A stretch of DNA of 64,000 nucleotides from Ceratodon purpureus (lineage: Eukaryota > Streptophyta > Bryopsida > Pseudoditrichales > Ditrichaceae): NCBI GenBank assembly GCA_014871385.1, contig CM026433.1, positions 5,653,585 through 5,717,584 of the forward strand. Reading direction: 5' to 3'. Under the pieces are notes generated by a model, which saw nothing but the letters and a program-made list of their open reading frames with translations, ran no database searches and was not told where the DNA came from. Below, in pieces: positions 11,901 to 23,925 of the stretch. Positions within the stretch are counted from its first letter, which is position 1, and each line of letters begins with the position of its first letter. Made by a program: the position numbers and the translations under genes.

Positions 11901-13775
11901 ACTATGGTTCATCATTGTCATACAAGATTGGAGACAAAAAGTTACTGGGTTTAAAAACCCATGATTGGCACAACATCTTGCATGACTTCCTTCCTATTGC
12001 CATTAGGGGGACCCTTACACCAGGGATTCGAGAGACCGTTTACAGACTTTCCCGCTTTTGTAGAAAGATATGTTTGAAAGAGGTCGAGGCGGCCAAAGTT
12101 ACACAGTTGGAAGAAGAAGCTGCTGAACTTGCTACAATGATGGAAATGAATTTGCCTCCACAGTTTTTTGACATCCAACCACACCACATTGTACATTTAC
12201 CAAAAGAATTGCTTCTAGCAGGACCGGTGAGGCCACGTTGGATGTACTTTGTGGAAAGGTACATGAAAGTTCTTAAAGGTTGGGTTCGTCAGATGGCAAA
12301 GCCGGAATCCTCTATCGCAGAATCATACATTACTCATGAAGCTATTAAGTTTGCTTCGGAGTATGTGTCTGGAATTGATCCTAGGTGGGACCCAGCTTGG
12401 ACTGGCCATGATGATGACAAACAGAAGGAGGAGCTGTTACCAAAAGCATTTTTATCAAAAGGTCTCGGTCAAATTTACCATGAACAGGCTCACAGGTTCG
12501 TTCTGATGAACCATCCTCTAGTGACGCCTTGGCATGCAAGATACAACATTGCATCACAAAGTAATCCAAGGATACCCCCTTTTAGGGAATGGTTTCGCAA
12601 TGCAGTTGTTCATGCATTGGACAGTGGTGAAGTCATCAGTGATGAAATACTAGATATTAGCGCTGGACCGTCTAGGAAAGCTGACTTCTTTGCAGGTACA
12701 TCCCATAACCCCTTTCTTTTTTTATGAATTTAGCATAAAGTGTGTTGGTTAAATTTGTTATTAAGTTTCATAAAGTCTTGGATACAGAAAACAGTGAACA
12801 TATTTTTTCTATGTCTTGGTAGACCGTTTAATTCCATAATTAATTTATACACATCTGCAAATAAAGAAAATGAATTATTATATTTTATAGGTCATATGAG
12901 ATCCTGGTACTAAACATGTTTTGGTTTGGAAAACTACAATTGACTAACATTATTTTTTGTTTGCAATAGGAATGTGGTCCCGTGGAAGGCACTTCCGTGA
13001 AGCCAAGCGCGACCAATCAAAGAAAACAGCGGATTCTTACATTTCCTGTTATTTTGATCAAGGCGGAATGAGCGAAAAAACGGAATTTATAGGTCAAATC
13101 AAACATATCGTAAGATTAAATTACGATTCAATTTCTGTTGTTTTATTCAGAGGTATGTGGTGGAACAATAACGTTCGTCAGTATAGACCTAGCACAACAT
13201 ATATTGAAGATGAATGCGGCTTTTTGCGGATCTGGGCAAGAGATTTTATGCCCAATAATCTCCTTCGACATGAACCGTTTGCGTTCCCAAACGATTGCAA
13301 TCAAGTATTTGTGGTGGACGATCGCCTCAACCCTCATTGGAAGCTTGTCGTGGACACCGATGTCCGTAAGATACGCGCGGTAATTCCAACCAGTATTGCC
13401 AATGAAGATGAATTACCTGAAGCATCACTACGAGAGCAAGGAAATCAACGTTCAGAGTCTGATGTAGAAATAGAGTCAGGTGAAAATGTCGGACAAGATT
13501 TGGAGCAAGAAGAATCAGAAGAGGAAAGTGGATCTGATGCGGGTGAGGACGGACGTAATGTACAGCTGGCAGAGGAAGAAATTGGACTGGAGGAAAACGT
13601 GATAACGTATCAACGACGCCGTACCGGTTCTCAGAATATGAACACATCCAACATATTCCCAAACACCATCGAAGGCGATAACTCTGATGGTGATACAGAT
13701 GAATCTATGAGCGACGTGGAAATTGATGACGATATTGCTCCAGAAATGGATGACTCTCAGGAAGTGGAAGCCTAA
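5944..13775 (+). CDS. TNP2 transposase of CACTA element A, seven exons, 1210 aa, intact
   Basis: Exons are 5944-6210, 7288-7383, 7732-8620, 8974-9138, 11032-11360, 11615-12695 and 12970-13775. Every junction is GT-AG and the phases match, giving 1210 residues with no stop. Residues about 55-90 carry CPCTRC and a later histidine, the transposase-associated zinc motif. Residues about 240-560 form the TNP2 core (Transposase_21-like): a cysteine-rich YGPVNGTLTHCPRENC, then LATDGFNPY, VYMEPLVDEL and a GNHGCPPCGP turn joined across intron 4. Exon 6 has LDPMHIEKNIG and a DUF4218-type region (NLPPQFFDIQPHHIVHL). Exon 7 has a DUF4216-type region (ECGFLRIWARD, FVVDDRLNPHWKLV) and an acidic tail. This is the catalytic transposase that cuts CACTA ends. 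Activity is inferred from intactness only. The upstream in-frame leader was not used because ATG 5944 begins the family-like acidic N terminus. Confidence 0.85.
6431..6900 (+). repeat. Dispersed repeat copy 1 in TNP2 A intron 1
   Basis: This segment matches 9532-9980 in the same order. Shared landmarks are CTAGCATTATCA, GTATGAGCGTGAA, TAAAAATAAATGAACTTA, the phrase CATGCCATGCCCCT, a long T-run, and an AACCCAGGTTTA motif. Copies differ by substitutions and small indels, so the duplication is not recent. Confidence 0.7.
9139..11031 (+). repeat. Repeat-filled 1.9-kb intron 4 of TNP2 A
   Basis: The intron holds a second copy of the intron-1 repeat (9532-9980). It is followed by degenerate tandem units near 10010-10250, 10255-10360, 10710-10850 and 10855-10990. 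These share AAATGGATATGG, TTTTTATTAGTAAAT, GAACATAGTAATTGACTGGAA and TAGCTCTGTTCTTTGCAGG. Long T-runs lie at about 9762-9804 and 10370-10415. Several units repeat a sequence ending TTTGCAGG, so they could act as decoy splice acceptors. The true acceptor at 11031 is the one that restores the conserved PGYGFCSG reading. Confidence 0.65.
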
Positions 13776-16700
13776 CATGAATAGACAGAAACTTCTGTGT
13801 CCTGTACAGAAGATCCGCAGTACTGATCATTTAGTATCCTATACGGTAATGTATGTATGTGGAAAATTTTGATATGATAATAACTTAACTGTTACTGTTG
13901 TTCATGGTTTCCCATTACTGCATGGCATTGAGATTTGTAAACGCAACATTGACTGAATGCTACTAAGCTACTTACATTAGAACAAAATTTCAAATGCCAG
14001 AATATTTCATAGTTTTCTTACTCCTCCGTGTTATATTTTTCATAGTTCCTTACAGTAATCATCACTCTGTTGTGTTCTTTATATTAAGGGAATTATAAGC
14101 TTATACATGATTCCTATGACTTATTGAAGCTATAACATTGCCAACTCATATTTTTTAAAACCAGTCACCAACTCTTTATATAAAAACTTGCATACGATAG
14201 AGTTTAAAATAGAAAAGACATTCACCTTCTAAAAATAAGGAGGTAAAAACTAAATATTATTTGTACAATATAAAGTCATAAAGGCAGTTTCGCTCCGTGA
14301 CGTCAAAATGTAAAAAAGTTTCAGAAATTTACATTTTTGATTGCAAAGACATTTGGGATATCTTTTATTCCACAAATGACACTTACATTATTTTTTTTTG
14401 AAATAATAACATATCATTTGATGAACATGTCATATCGATAACCATCCGGATATAAGGTTCTAAATCAGCGTTTCAATTTTATCACTAATGTCTCCAAATA
14501 CATACCTAATCATACATACATATCTATACATGTGTGTGTATATAAAAATATATACATACATATACCTATATATTTATATATACATATTAATATATAAGTT
14601 TACCTTATTATGTTTAGGTTTAGGGATTTTTTTATTTTATTTTTATATATTTATTATCTGAATGAGGGAATGAACCCACATAATTTAGCCAGATTTCACC
14701 GTGTTCTTATAACTATGATTTATTCTTCATCGATATTCTCTAAGTCCTGTATTGTGATGAATCTTTATGTGGAAGCAGGAACTAATACACTGCGTGAAAT
14801 AATTTGATTGATATGGTAAATACATGTGGAGTACACTGTATGGCTATTTCTGTTTTCATCTATTGGTACACATGTTGATGATGTAGTCGTATTTAGTACG
14901 AGAATTGATTTTATGTAGATATGAAATTATATTTTTTTGCAGTCTGACTCCATTAGCACACAAACCCGTCTACTGTATATTTTTTGAATTACTACTGAAA
15001 CAAACCTGTCATATCTTGCATTTGGAGTCATGAAAATTCTTATCATAGGCATATTTTTTTCTTCACATAGAAGTTGGGCATCAATCTTTTATTTGGTCCT
15101 TTACACGGGGACCTTATTTAAGGACTGGAATTCCTAAGAAAGAAATATGATATAGCATTCTTTTCGTTTTCCTCCAAATAAAAACATAGTTTTCTAAACC
15201 CAGGAACTGGCGTTCGAGTATTGTTTTATTTATAAATCAAGCTAACTAAATCCTCTTTGACATGCAACATAATCCCCAAAATCCATAATACAAATAACTT
15301 AGGAAAAAAAAATTAAAAATTTTAAAAAAAATTAATACTTTTATGGTGTAATTAATGTTTTAAATAAACTTAATGTAATTAATGTTTTAAATAAACTTAA
15401 AGTAGTTTTTTAAGAAAAAAATGAATCTTAATGGATCCAAAACATTAAAGAACTAAAACACTATATTTTATTCCGGTCATAATTAAATGAATATTTAATG
15501 AAAACAATATTTGGTGGATATTGTGGTCTTATACATTTGTAATTACGATTACCAAAAATCTCAACTTTGTAGCCTACAAAAAAACAATCAAATTGCATGC
15601 TTTTCATAACATTTATTATCTTAAATTTTTTATATAAATTTAATTAGGCAATGTAATAAATGTTCTTGAATATTGTTAATGTTACATGGTATCATTAATA
15701 CATGAAGTACTCATTATTATTAGTACTTGAATCTGGGAAATGTTCATAATGGTTATCATTCTCAAAACTAGAATTTTTATTTTTAAGTATCTTTTAATGC
15801 ATATTATGATTTGTGGAATAAAAGTTTTTAAGATATGACTATAAATTTCTATTTACAGATCTTTTGTTTTATGTATTCAATCATTAAAATTTTAAATTTT
15901 AATGTAACCTATACGTAATTTAAAAACGATCATCAAATTGCAATTGTTAATAAACGCTGACTAAACGAGGAGATACTTAAATTAATGACTTTTTTATCGA
16001 AAAAATAAACATTCAATTATAATACCAAGTTATATTAAATTATGTTAATTATGCTTTTTTGAATCATTTGAACACAATTACGGTCGCATGATACTTCCTA
16101 CAATTGCCCAGGGAGAAATTCTGCTATAATATGTACCACATGCACTAACTCAAGGTATGTATATTTTCATATGTTTTTTATTTTAGGTTATCTTTGGAGT
16201 GTCTTCTTCCGTACATGATGATGCTATGTGAATTCGTTGATTAATTTACAAATTGCTACATTATTGTTCTTTGGGTTTGAATAGTGAAGTGATAAAAGAA
16301 ATCCTCAATATGTTATTAGCGTGGATTGGTGGAAGAGTGTTTATATAATTCACAAAATGTTATAGTTTAATTAATTTCAAATATTCATACCTTATTTAGA
16401 TTGATCTAATCATACAAAGAACAATACAGTGAGCCGAAGTGGATTGTAACAGTGATCCATATATTGAATCAATCACCACTGAAGATCTCTAGAAGAAGTT
16501 CATCTATTGGGAATTGCATTGGTTGCTTCGTTCCACATATATTTGAATAGCAAATAGTTCTCTCATAAGATGCCTTGATATGTATTAACTCTTTGTATTC
16601 ATGTTTGGTAATGATGATTTTACACGCTTATCATACGTATGATCGATATAATGTACGAGGAGAATTGTCGAAGTCTTCTCCACACTTTCAAGAAACTAGG

Positions 16701-16840
16701 AATTGTGTATTAATAACACAAAATTTTATATTTAATAAGATAGAAAAATAGAACTCTTTGCCCATGTACCGATTTGAAGCAACTTAAAATTTATGAAATA
16801 CTTTTTAAGCAATGTTTTACAAGAATGTATTAAACGTTTA
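13776..16840. other. AT-rich DNA, no gene recognised
   Basis: No convincing gene. It contains microsatellite-like TATATACATACA tracts near 14510-14600. It also has a near-perfect 25-base direct repeat (TAATTAATGTTTTAAATAAA) at about 15350-15400. The first few hundred bases are probably the TNP2 3' UTR. Confidence 0.5.
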
Positions 16841-17490
16841 GGCAAACAAATTAGTTTTTAATTCATCAAGTTAGACGAAATTCATGTTGTTCTAAATTAC
16901 CTTTGTTTTTCTCTTTATTAAATTTACATTGTTAGATTTAATTTTCTTTTTTAAATTTAATTTTTAGGCAATCAGATTAGTTTTTAATTCATCAAGTTAG
17001 ACAAAATTCATGTTGTTCTAAATTACCTTTGTTTTTCTCTTTATTAAATTTACATTGTTAGATTTAATTTTCTTTTTTAAATTTAATTTTTAGGCAATCA
17101 AATTAGTTTTTAATTCATCAAGTTAGACAAAATTCATGTTGTTCTAAATTACCTTTGTTTTTCTCTTTATTAAATTTACATTATTAGATTTAATTTTCTT
17201 TTTTAAATTTAATTTTTAGGCAATCAAATTAGTTTTTAATTCATCAAGTTAGACGAAATTCATGTTGTTCTAAATTACCTTTGTTTTTCTCTTTATTAAA
17301 TTTACATTGTTAGATTTAATTTTCTTTATTAAATTTAATTTTTAGGCAAACAAATTAGTTTTTAATTCGTCAAAGTAGATGAAATTCATGTTGTTCTAAA
17401 TTACCTTTGTTTTTCTCTTTATTAAATTTACATTGTTAGATTTAATTTTCTTTATTAAATTTAATTTTTAGGCAAACAAATTAGTTTTAA
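16841..17490 (+). repeat. Minisatellite, five 126-bp units
   Basis: Units start at 16841, 16967, 17093, 17219 and 17345, exactly 126 bases apart, and a partial sixth begins at 17471. Each begins GGCAA(A/T)CA and contains TTTTTAATTC(A/G)TCAA and CATGTTGTTCTAAATTACC. Copies differ at only a few positions, so amplification is fairly recent. All units are AT-rich and I see no conserved ORF. Confidence 0.92.
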
Positions 17491-18600
17491 ATTTGGGGCC
17501 AACCCCCTGCCCCAAATTTTTTTTCATAGCCATAATCACTGTTTTCTAATTATTGAGTGTATTTTTTAATTTTTTTTTAAGAAAAAATTATGTGTATCAA
17601 GTGTATATCAATCAGTATGTTTTCACCGTTCGGATTTTTCATATTGTGGAATGAGAGTTTTCTAGAATTTTGGAAGCGATATTTGCCAATGTGCTGTGGA
17701 ATCCTACCTTGGAGTTAGTTTATTTTTTTACTGAGACTTATAAACCTTTTTTTCAATTTTTTTTTTTTGAACATGTTCTTGACATCGCCTACTTCTTGAA
17801 TATGAAAAACCACCAAATTGTGTAATGTCAAAATTTAACACCACAAGTGGTCAAACCTTGCTATGGGGGTCGGGCACTTCCAAAAAAAAGTTTTTAATCT
17901 TCATCAAATGTTATAATCTTTTAATCCGTACGGTCAAAAATTATGAAAAAAATTCAGCACTTTCTAAATACCATATCCTTCAAGATCCTACGGTCAAATC
18001 TACAAATAAAACTTTTAAAACAAAAAATTAACAATTCTCTTTAAAAATGGCAGTTTTGGAGACTATTTGGACAAAAATTGTCAAAGTATTTTAGAGGTTA
18101 ATGATATAACATTCAACAACCAAGACAGAAATATATAAAAATCAGTAAAAGATCAGTCTACATGAGCATGCTTAATGAAGGAAACTTGACATACTATTTC
18201 ATATACAACTAAATTCAAATGAAAATTATATATCCTATAGAAATTCCTTAAATTATACTTGTAAAAAAATTATAGATTCAAGTGATTAACCTTTTAATTA
18301 AATCTTCTTATAGTAAGAATTGTAAGATAAATGAAAATTAATCCACTAGTTTAAAATCAGATAGGGGTGATAAGAAATTAAAATTATATGTTATGAAGCG
18401 AATTGAGGAACAAGAATATATTATCATAATTAAATAAATTATATGCATACTTATGTATAAAACTATGACTGTATAGAATGTAAACCCATTCATTGATCCC
18501 TACCTTGATTCTTAGAGTTCAAGGTTTGTGATGGTTAAGAGGTGGATTAGTGGGGGTTTAATAAGTGATTAGTAGGTAATTAGTAAGGTGATTAGTGTTT
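17491..18600. other. AT-rich DNA, no gene recognised
   Basis: The junction with the minisatellite is sharp (AAATTTGGGGCCAACCCC). No supported gene or RNA is visible. The small ORF at 17825-18031 is low-complexity and was not accepted. Confidence 0.4.
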
Positions 18601-20109
18601 GATTAGTTGGGGGGTTTAGCGGTACTGTGATAACGGTGGAATATTAATGAGGGAGGGAGTGGGGGGTTAGGGTACAGTGATGAAAGTTGAGGGGGTAATA
18701 ATGAGGGAGGGAGTGGGGAGTTACATTGCGTTAGGTGGCAGTTGAGGGGAACTCGGGAAGAGGGCGGGGAAGCGAGGTGCCTTGGGTTTGAATCTGGATC
18801 GTGGTGTATGCTTCTTGGTGGGTATGCTTCCTTTTGCTTGTCGCTAAACTGGTCGTCCATTGCCCTTGCGCTCCCCATCGCTTCTCTAAGACTCTTGGTG
18901 CGAGAGAAAACTCCAGGAAGCCTTTTTAGTGTTCACTCGTTGTTGGCAGAGCTTGCGATGTTTTGGTAGTCCGTTAGTTTGCGTTTTACAGCTTGTTGCT
19001 CTGTTGTGAAGTTGCGCATTTCCAGATCACTTTGTACGCTTGTTAGTGGATTGTTAAGAATCTGCGTCTGCTTCTATGCTTGGATGTGTGTTTTGCAAAT
19101 CAGTGCTCTGAGGTCTCAAATCGGAATCATTGTTGCCTGCGCGCACACGACCACGGTTGATCTTTTGAGCTCAATGCATAGCTCTGTATTCTGCATTGCA
19201 GAAAAGCACATATTCTTTTATTAGAGCATTATAGTCCGGAACACACCATGGCAAATGTTATTCTTCTCAGACAACTACAATATCACAACTCAGTATAGCT
19301 GCAAGATAGGTTTAGGTTTTTTTGTAGGGTCATCTCTCTCGCAGGGGAGCAGGGAGTGCCGGCTGATCAGAATCAGACGGGCCCCAGAGGTAACAAATCC
19401 TAATGCAGAACCGAGAATATCAAAGCTTTGTTTGATTGTATTCAAAACAGGCTTGATTTCTGAAACTTAATCCATGGCAAGTTTATGTTCTTTTTATTGA
19501 CTTATGATCTGATTTGAGTGAGTACCGCAAGATACCCTGTGAACCGGCTTGTCACTTGCAAATCAGTTGGGGAGGGCACACTTTAAAGAGATGTGGGAAA
19601 TGTGGTCATGTTTGAGTGCAGGTTTGGATAACCAACGCAGCATTTTTGCTCCCGAGAAGGAACCCAACCCCTTTAGGATGCACTTTGGCAGGACATCCGG
19701 GTTTATATAACCATCCCCTGCTCCTCTCCGGGTGAGTCCTGGCCTCTTTGACAGTGAGAGCACAATGCCTACGTGATGAGAGTTTAATCATGCGTCGGTT
19801 GTGTTGTCTTCATGTTTCAGCGCATGTTATTGGTTTAGGGTTTTTCTTGCTCATGACTACGATAGCCATGTTCTGGTTTGTTCTCTAAGAAAGAGAATCA
19901 TCTGCTGATTTTCTATGAACATTTTCAGGCTAACCACCACTTCGCACAGCTGCCAGGTTAGGTCTTTTGCACGGAAAGAATTGAGTGTAGGCATCTTGTT
20001 TATCCATGTCCTTGCGAAGCTTTACTCGTTGAATAATAATGAATATGTTCGTGATTTCGGCAGTGCGTCAGTTTGTGTGAGTATGGGAGTGCATTGACAA
20101 GTAGCCAGG

Positions 20110-22350
20110 GGCAATCGGGTTTTGGAGTGCATGGCTTTGTCGATAGGTTCATCGGGAGAAGGAAGGACGTACGAAGTTGTGATACGAGTCCTTCAGGTCG
20201 AAATTGGACAGAGGCGACATGCTCTGGCCATATACTGGGTTTGAGGAGAAAGTGTGTATACGTGTTGTCTTATATGAGTGGGCTGCGCATGTGGGAAACG
20301 GCAGGTTGAAATGCGAGTTTGGTTTCTTGCTTGCTGTTTCAGAGCGAAGTCGATGGTTTAGGTCGGGCCATTTTAAGCTGGGCGATGACCATGGAGGAGA
20401 TGTGGAACATGAGGGCGTCCTCAATGAAGTCATCCGCGCAGCCAGTGCCATCCGCAACGAACCAGGTAACCTACATTTCGAGAGATTTGTTGGTGATCAT
20501 AAAGGAATTGCTTGTCGGGTGATGGTAGGGGGCTGTCAGTGTCCGTACGCAACTTCTGTGTGAAAGCGTTACGGAATCTTTTCAGCCGTAACAATGTGCC
20601 TCCAGCTTCTTACATATTTCAAACGTTTCGAACCTTAGGGTTGATAGGTAGAGGTGTGGTGCAATGTGGGAATGACTCATTCAATGTTGCTGTTAGGGTT
20701 TAACACAAGGAGGTCCCTGAACAAGTAGTCTTGCATGTAACCTATCTAGTCAATAGCACACAGTACAACCACACGAGAGTTTGTAGGACGGATGTCCAGT
20801 AGAGAGTTATTTGAGAGTAACAGCAGTCAATGAGTCAAGCAAAATTCCCGATAATAAGTCCACGATGTCCAGCATAGCGCTCTGACCGACAGAATCCAGC
20901 TCTACTACTGTTTTTTTTGCCAGTTGGTTCATCTGCACGGCCACTTGTGACCTCAAATTCAGGGCGATGTATGTGACAACATGACCTTTGCAGGTTTGCT
21001 AGTGAAGTGAAGCAGGTAGTGCACTGAAGAATGCGAGGCCATCATGAGGATATGTCCAACGTAGCTTTGTGCGAATAGTGTCTCTGGATAGTCGTGACAT
21101 GGAATTGGATTGGAACCTGGCAGTGCGATGGTATTATGTCACAAGTGCAGACATAATATCATTGCTTTAAAGTTTCTGGTACGTGCCCAGTGAATCCAGT
21201 ATGACTCTGGAGGTGTTTCGCTGTCGCATGAATTAAAAGCAAGGACGTCTCTCCGTTTTGAGAAGCGGTTTCTGTGGAGCGGAGCTGTGAAGTGGAGCTG
21301 CAGCTGGCTGAGGTGAAGCTGGTTCTGTCCAACATTGAGGCTACTCCGGTTCCGTGTCTAGGTGGGTTGCTAGATTTGGAGTGGATGGAATGGTGAGCAT
21401 GATTGTGCGTCTGGTTGCATGACTTCAACATGTGCCGAGAATTTGATTAGAATTTTTCTTGTTTGGTTTTGGATGTCGGGTTTTGATAAGTGCAAGGGTT
21501 GTGAAATGCCGGTTTTTACATTTTTTCCCTGATATTTAGGGTTTCCGGTTCCATGATTCTCAGACGGTCAGACGACGGTGACTGGAGGGACTTCCTTTGG
21601 CGTCCGAAGTTTCAGATTTACTGGCGATGTGAACATCCCTGTGAAGCAGGCAGTGTACAATGCTGTAAGCAAGTCTCCGCCATGGCCTTTCTGTTAAGTA
21701 GTGTTTCGGTACATTTCAGGGAAGCGCTCATAAGTGGTGTTGTCTACAGCTCTATCATGGTCAGTTGGTCCTATGACTATTTCAATCTAGGTTTATTGCC
21801 TTGCAGGGGACTTCAATTGTTTTTTTGAAGAGATGTATGATAGGAATTGATTTTCTCTGAAATGTCCATGAACTGCTTATAAGATGACACCTCTGTGCTT
21901 CTAGGATTTCGTCATCAAACTGAATTGATATTGTAAGACCATTGTGTCGTCTGAAGACACACATACTCCAACTACAATGTTTTGAGATGATCGACGTGTT
22001 AAAGTGGATTGGAATGTGGAAGGTCAGGATCGAAATATACAACTGATTGCTTACTCTCCACTTGCTTCTGGGCTGCTAACGGACAAAGCTTTGACCCGCA
22101 CTGATGGAAAAGCTACCAAGGTATATTCATTTTGTTACATGAACTGCTTTCTATGATCAGTAGAAAATATATTTATTTTCAAACTACGACAATGTGCTGT
22201 AGAGCAGAACGCAGTCTCCATGTTGGAGTGTCAATATGAAAAACGTTGGCCAACTCTTTTTGGTTTGGTACGTAAATTCTTCAGATTCAACCCATTCTGA
22301 AGTTGATGCAGTCAATTGGTAGAGAGCATGGAGACAAGTCAGTGACTCAG
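20110..22350 (+). pseudogene. Decayed aldo/keto reductase gene fragment
   Basis: Two exon-like pieces are clear. The first ends at 22120 with a GTATAT donor and encodes DRNIQLIAYSPLASGLLTDK, the aldo/keto reductase strand that carries the YSPL signature. The second, 22285-22350, is bounded by TTCTTCAG and GTATG and encodes IQPILKLMQSIGREHGDKSV, the helix that follows in the family. Both junctions are phase 0. Upstream, 20130-20180 (FIGRRKDV) and 20388-20465 (MTMEEMWN, then LNEVIRA in another frame) resemble the RFI...RKD and MEE...LxxLxxxGK regions. The frame change inside that piece and the absence of the catalytic Tyr/Lys exons and the ALNW exon point to a broken copy. These enzymes are NADPH-dependent carbonyl reductases. 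It may be a host gene fragment captured by element A. Confidence 0.5.
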
Positions 22351-22566
22351 GTATGACAGTTCCCAAAGTTGCTGATGATCATGTGCTGCTTCAAGATCCT
22401 GCTTCGGGGTACTTTCATGAATGTGTTCCTGTTTTTTATCTTATAAGTTACAGAAGGAGCATTCTTTAGGCATCCTATGATCTTCTACAGTTTACATCTT
22501 TAGCTAGCGATGAGGTTTTACTTGGACTGCATGCATAAAAACTAAGCGGAATTCCTTCATTTGCAG

Positions 22567-22887
22567 GATATATTTGGCCAAGTTTATGATGCTCAAGGAG
22601 AACCTGCATTGGATGCCGTAAGCTATCCTGCTTTCCAACTTTATATTGAACTTGCCTTAAGAAAAATTTGTTCATATTCAATGCCAATTATCAGCGAATC
22701 ATGGTTTAGTGATGAATGATGGTTACTGATGCTATGCGGACAGGAAGAAAACTTGCGAATTGATACTCTGGCTGAGGTTGCCGGTCCCGTGTTCGTGTCA
22801 ATTGCAGAGAGGAAGTGCCGAAGATGCTCACGAAGATGCTGACACTTGAAGAGATTAATCAGCAAATTTATGCTGCTGTCTACTAAT
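22567..22887 (+). pseudogene. Exon-like pieces downstream of the reductase fragment, unrecognised
   Basis: 22567-22617 lies between TTGCAG and GTAAGC and reads DIFGQVYDAQGEPALDA. 22744 onward reads EENLRIDTLAEVAGPV, and 22809-22887 reads EEVPKMLTKM, then TLEEINQQIYAAVY and a stop. These look like coding exons with intact splice signals, but I do not recognise a family. They could be the end of the reductase gene or belong to another captured gene. Confidence 0.3.
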
Positions 22888-23324
22888 GCTTGGTTCTAAG
22901 CTATCACCTAGCCACGCATGTCAAGCTGATCCGCCCACCAGGCCACTCGAAGGTGGAGCCAGCACGCCTGGTGACCTGCAACAGTAACCAGGGACTTCGA
23001 AGGTGACAATCTAGTCTTGGGTGTCTTTGGCATTCGGTTGATGGGGCTCGTAGTAATACTATGATTGTAGGTTCGGGAATCTTGCTCTACTTGTATCAAG
23101 TTCATAAACAGAGATGATAGTACTGTTTGAAATGGCTCTATCCACATGTAGAGTTATCTTTCTTGGTATCCGGAAGTACAAGGTTTCTTGCTTGGAACTT
23201 CTGATGGAGTATCTTGACTGTTTGTTTGAAATTGTTTTTAAGTCATTGTTTTAGAGCTGTAAGCCGACTCCTTTCATTGCTTGGTTGAGTTATGTAGTGC
23301 TATGTATTTGATTTTAACCTGTTT

Positions 23325-23465
23325 ATTGTAAATGTAATTGTAAATGCATATGTTAATGTAAATGCAAATGTGAATGTAATTGTAAATGCAATTGTAAATG
23401 TAATCAATTATTTCGTGCAATGTAAATGTATTTGGTTAAATGTAAATGTAAATTTGTAAATTATT
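23325..23465 (+). repeat. Degenerate TGTAAATG microsatellite
   Basis: About 140 bases consist of TGTAAATG, TGTAATTG and TGCAAATG units. It ends just before the tandem stem-loop units and may mark the left edge of the segment that carries the oxygenase gene. Confidence 0.75.
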
Positions 23466-23477
23466 AAATTACATTGA

Positions 23478-23838
23478 AGAACTCGGATGGTGGTTTATCT
23501 TCCCTAAAAAGTTGATTAGCCGGATTCTTGATGTTCTCTACAACAATAATAAATAATCATTTTCACCTACATGGAGAACTCGGTTGGTGGCTTATCTTCC
23601 TAATAAGGTTGATGAGTTGGATTCCTGATGTTCTCCTAAAAAAAAACATAAATTATTAATTTTAAATTTCTTTGAGAACTCGTTTGGTGGATTGTCTTCC
23701 TGAGAGGGTTGACCTTCCGGATTTCTGATGTTCTCTTTAACTCTATAAATTTAATAACATCTAACATATATTAGGGGAACTCGGTTGGTGGTTTATCTTC
23801 CCAAAAGGTTGATAAGTCGGATTCTTGATGTTCCCCTA
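23478..23838 (+). repeat. Four tandem stem-loop units with AT-rich spacers
   Basis: Units lie at about 23478-23537, 23573-23636, 23674-23735 and 23772-23838, a period of 96-101 bases. Each begins with (G)AGAAC or GGGGAAC and ends with its complement. Unit 2 pairs GGAGAAC with GTTCTCC, and unit 4 pairs TAGGGGAAC with GTTCCCCTA. The A-to-G change in one arm is matched by T-to-C in the other. Between the arms are conserved blocks CTCGGTTGGTGG, TTATCTTCC, GGTTGAT and GGATTCTTGATG. A second pairing (TTATC with GATAA; GTC with GAC in unit 3) also covaries. Spacers are unrelated AT-rich sequence of 35-39 bases. A fifth, decayed start is at about 23872. The function is unknown. The pattern fits a structured RNA or paired protein-binding sites 5' of the oxygenase gene. 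Confidence 0.85.
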
Positions 23839-23925
23839 GAAAACATATAAAATATTATCTAAATTTCATTTGAGAATTCATTTGGTTTTTGATTTTAATG
23901 AGATTTTAAATTTGTTTTATACAGG

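Noticed and set aside
18603..18878. 91-aa minus-strand proline-rich ORF
   Set aside because: Low-complexity sequence from short purine repeats on the plus strand; no homology recognised.
23478..23838. CRISPR-like array (repeats with spacers)
   Set aside because: The genome is eukaryotic, repeats are 60-67 bases and imperfect, spacers are AT-rich and vary in length, and no cas genes occur.
23478..23838. Tandem hammerhead ribozymes or C/D snoRNAs
   Set aside because: CTGATG-like bases occur near the 3' arm, but no GAAA core with the needed stems and no C box/D box pair flank the units.
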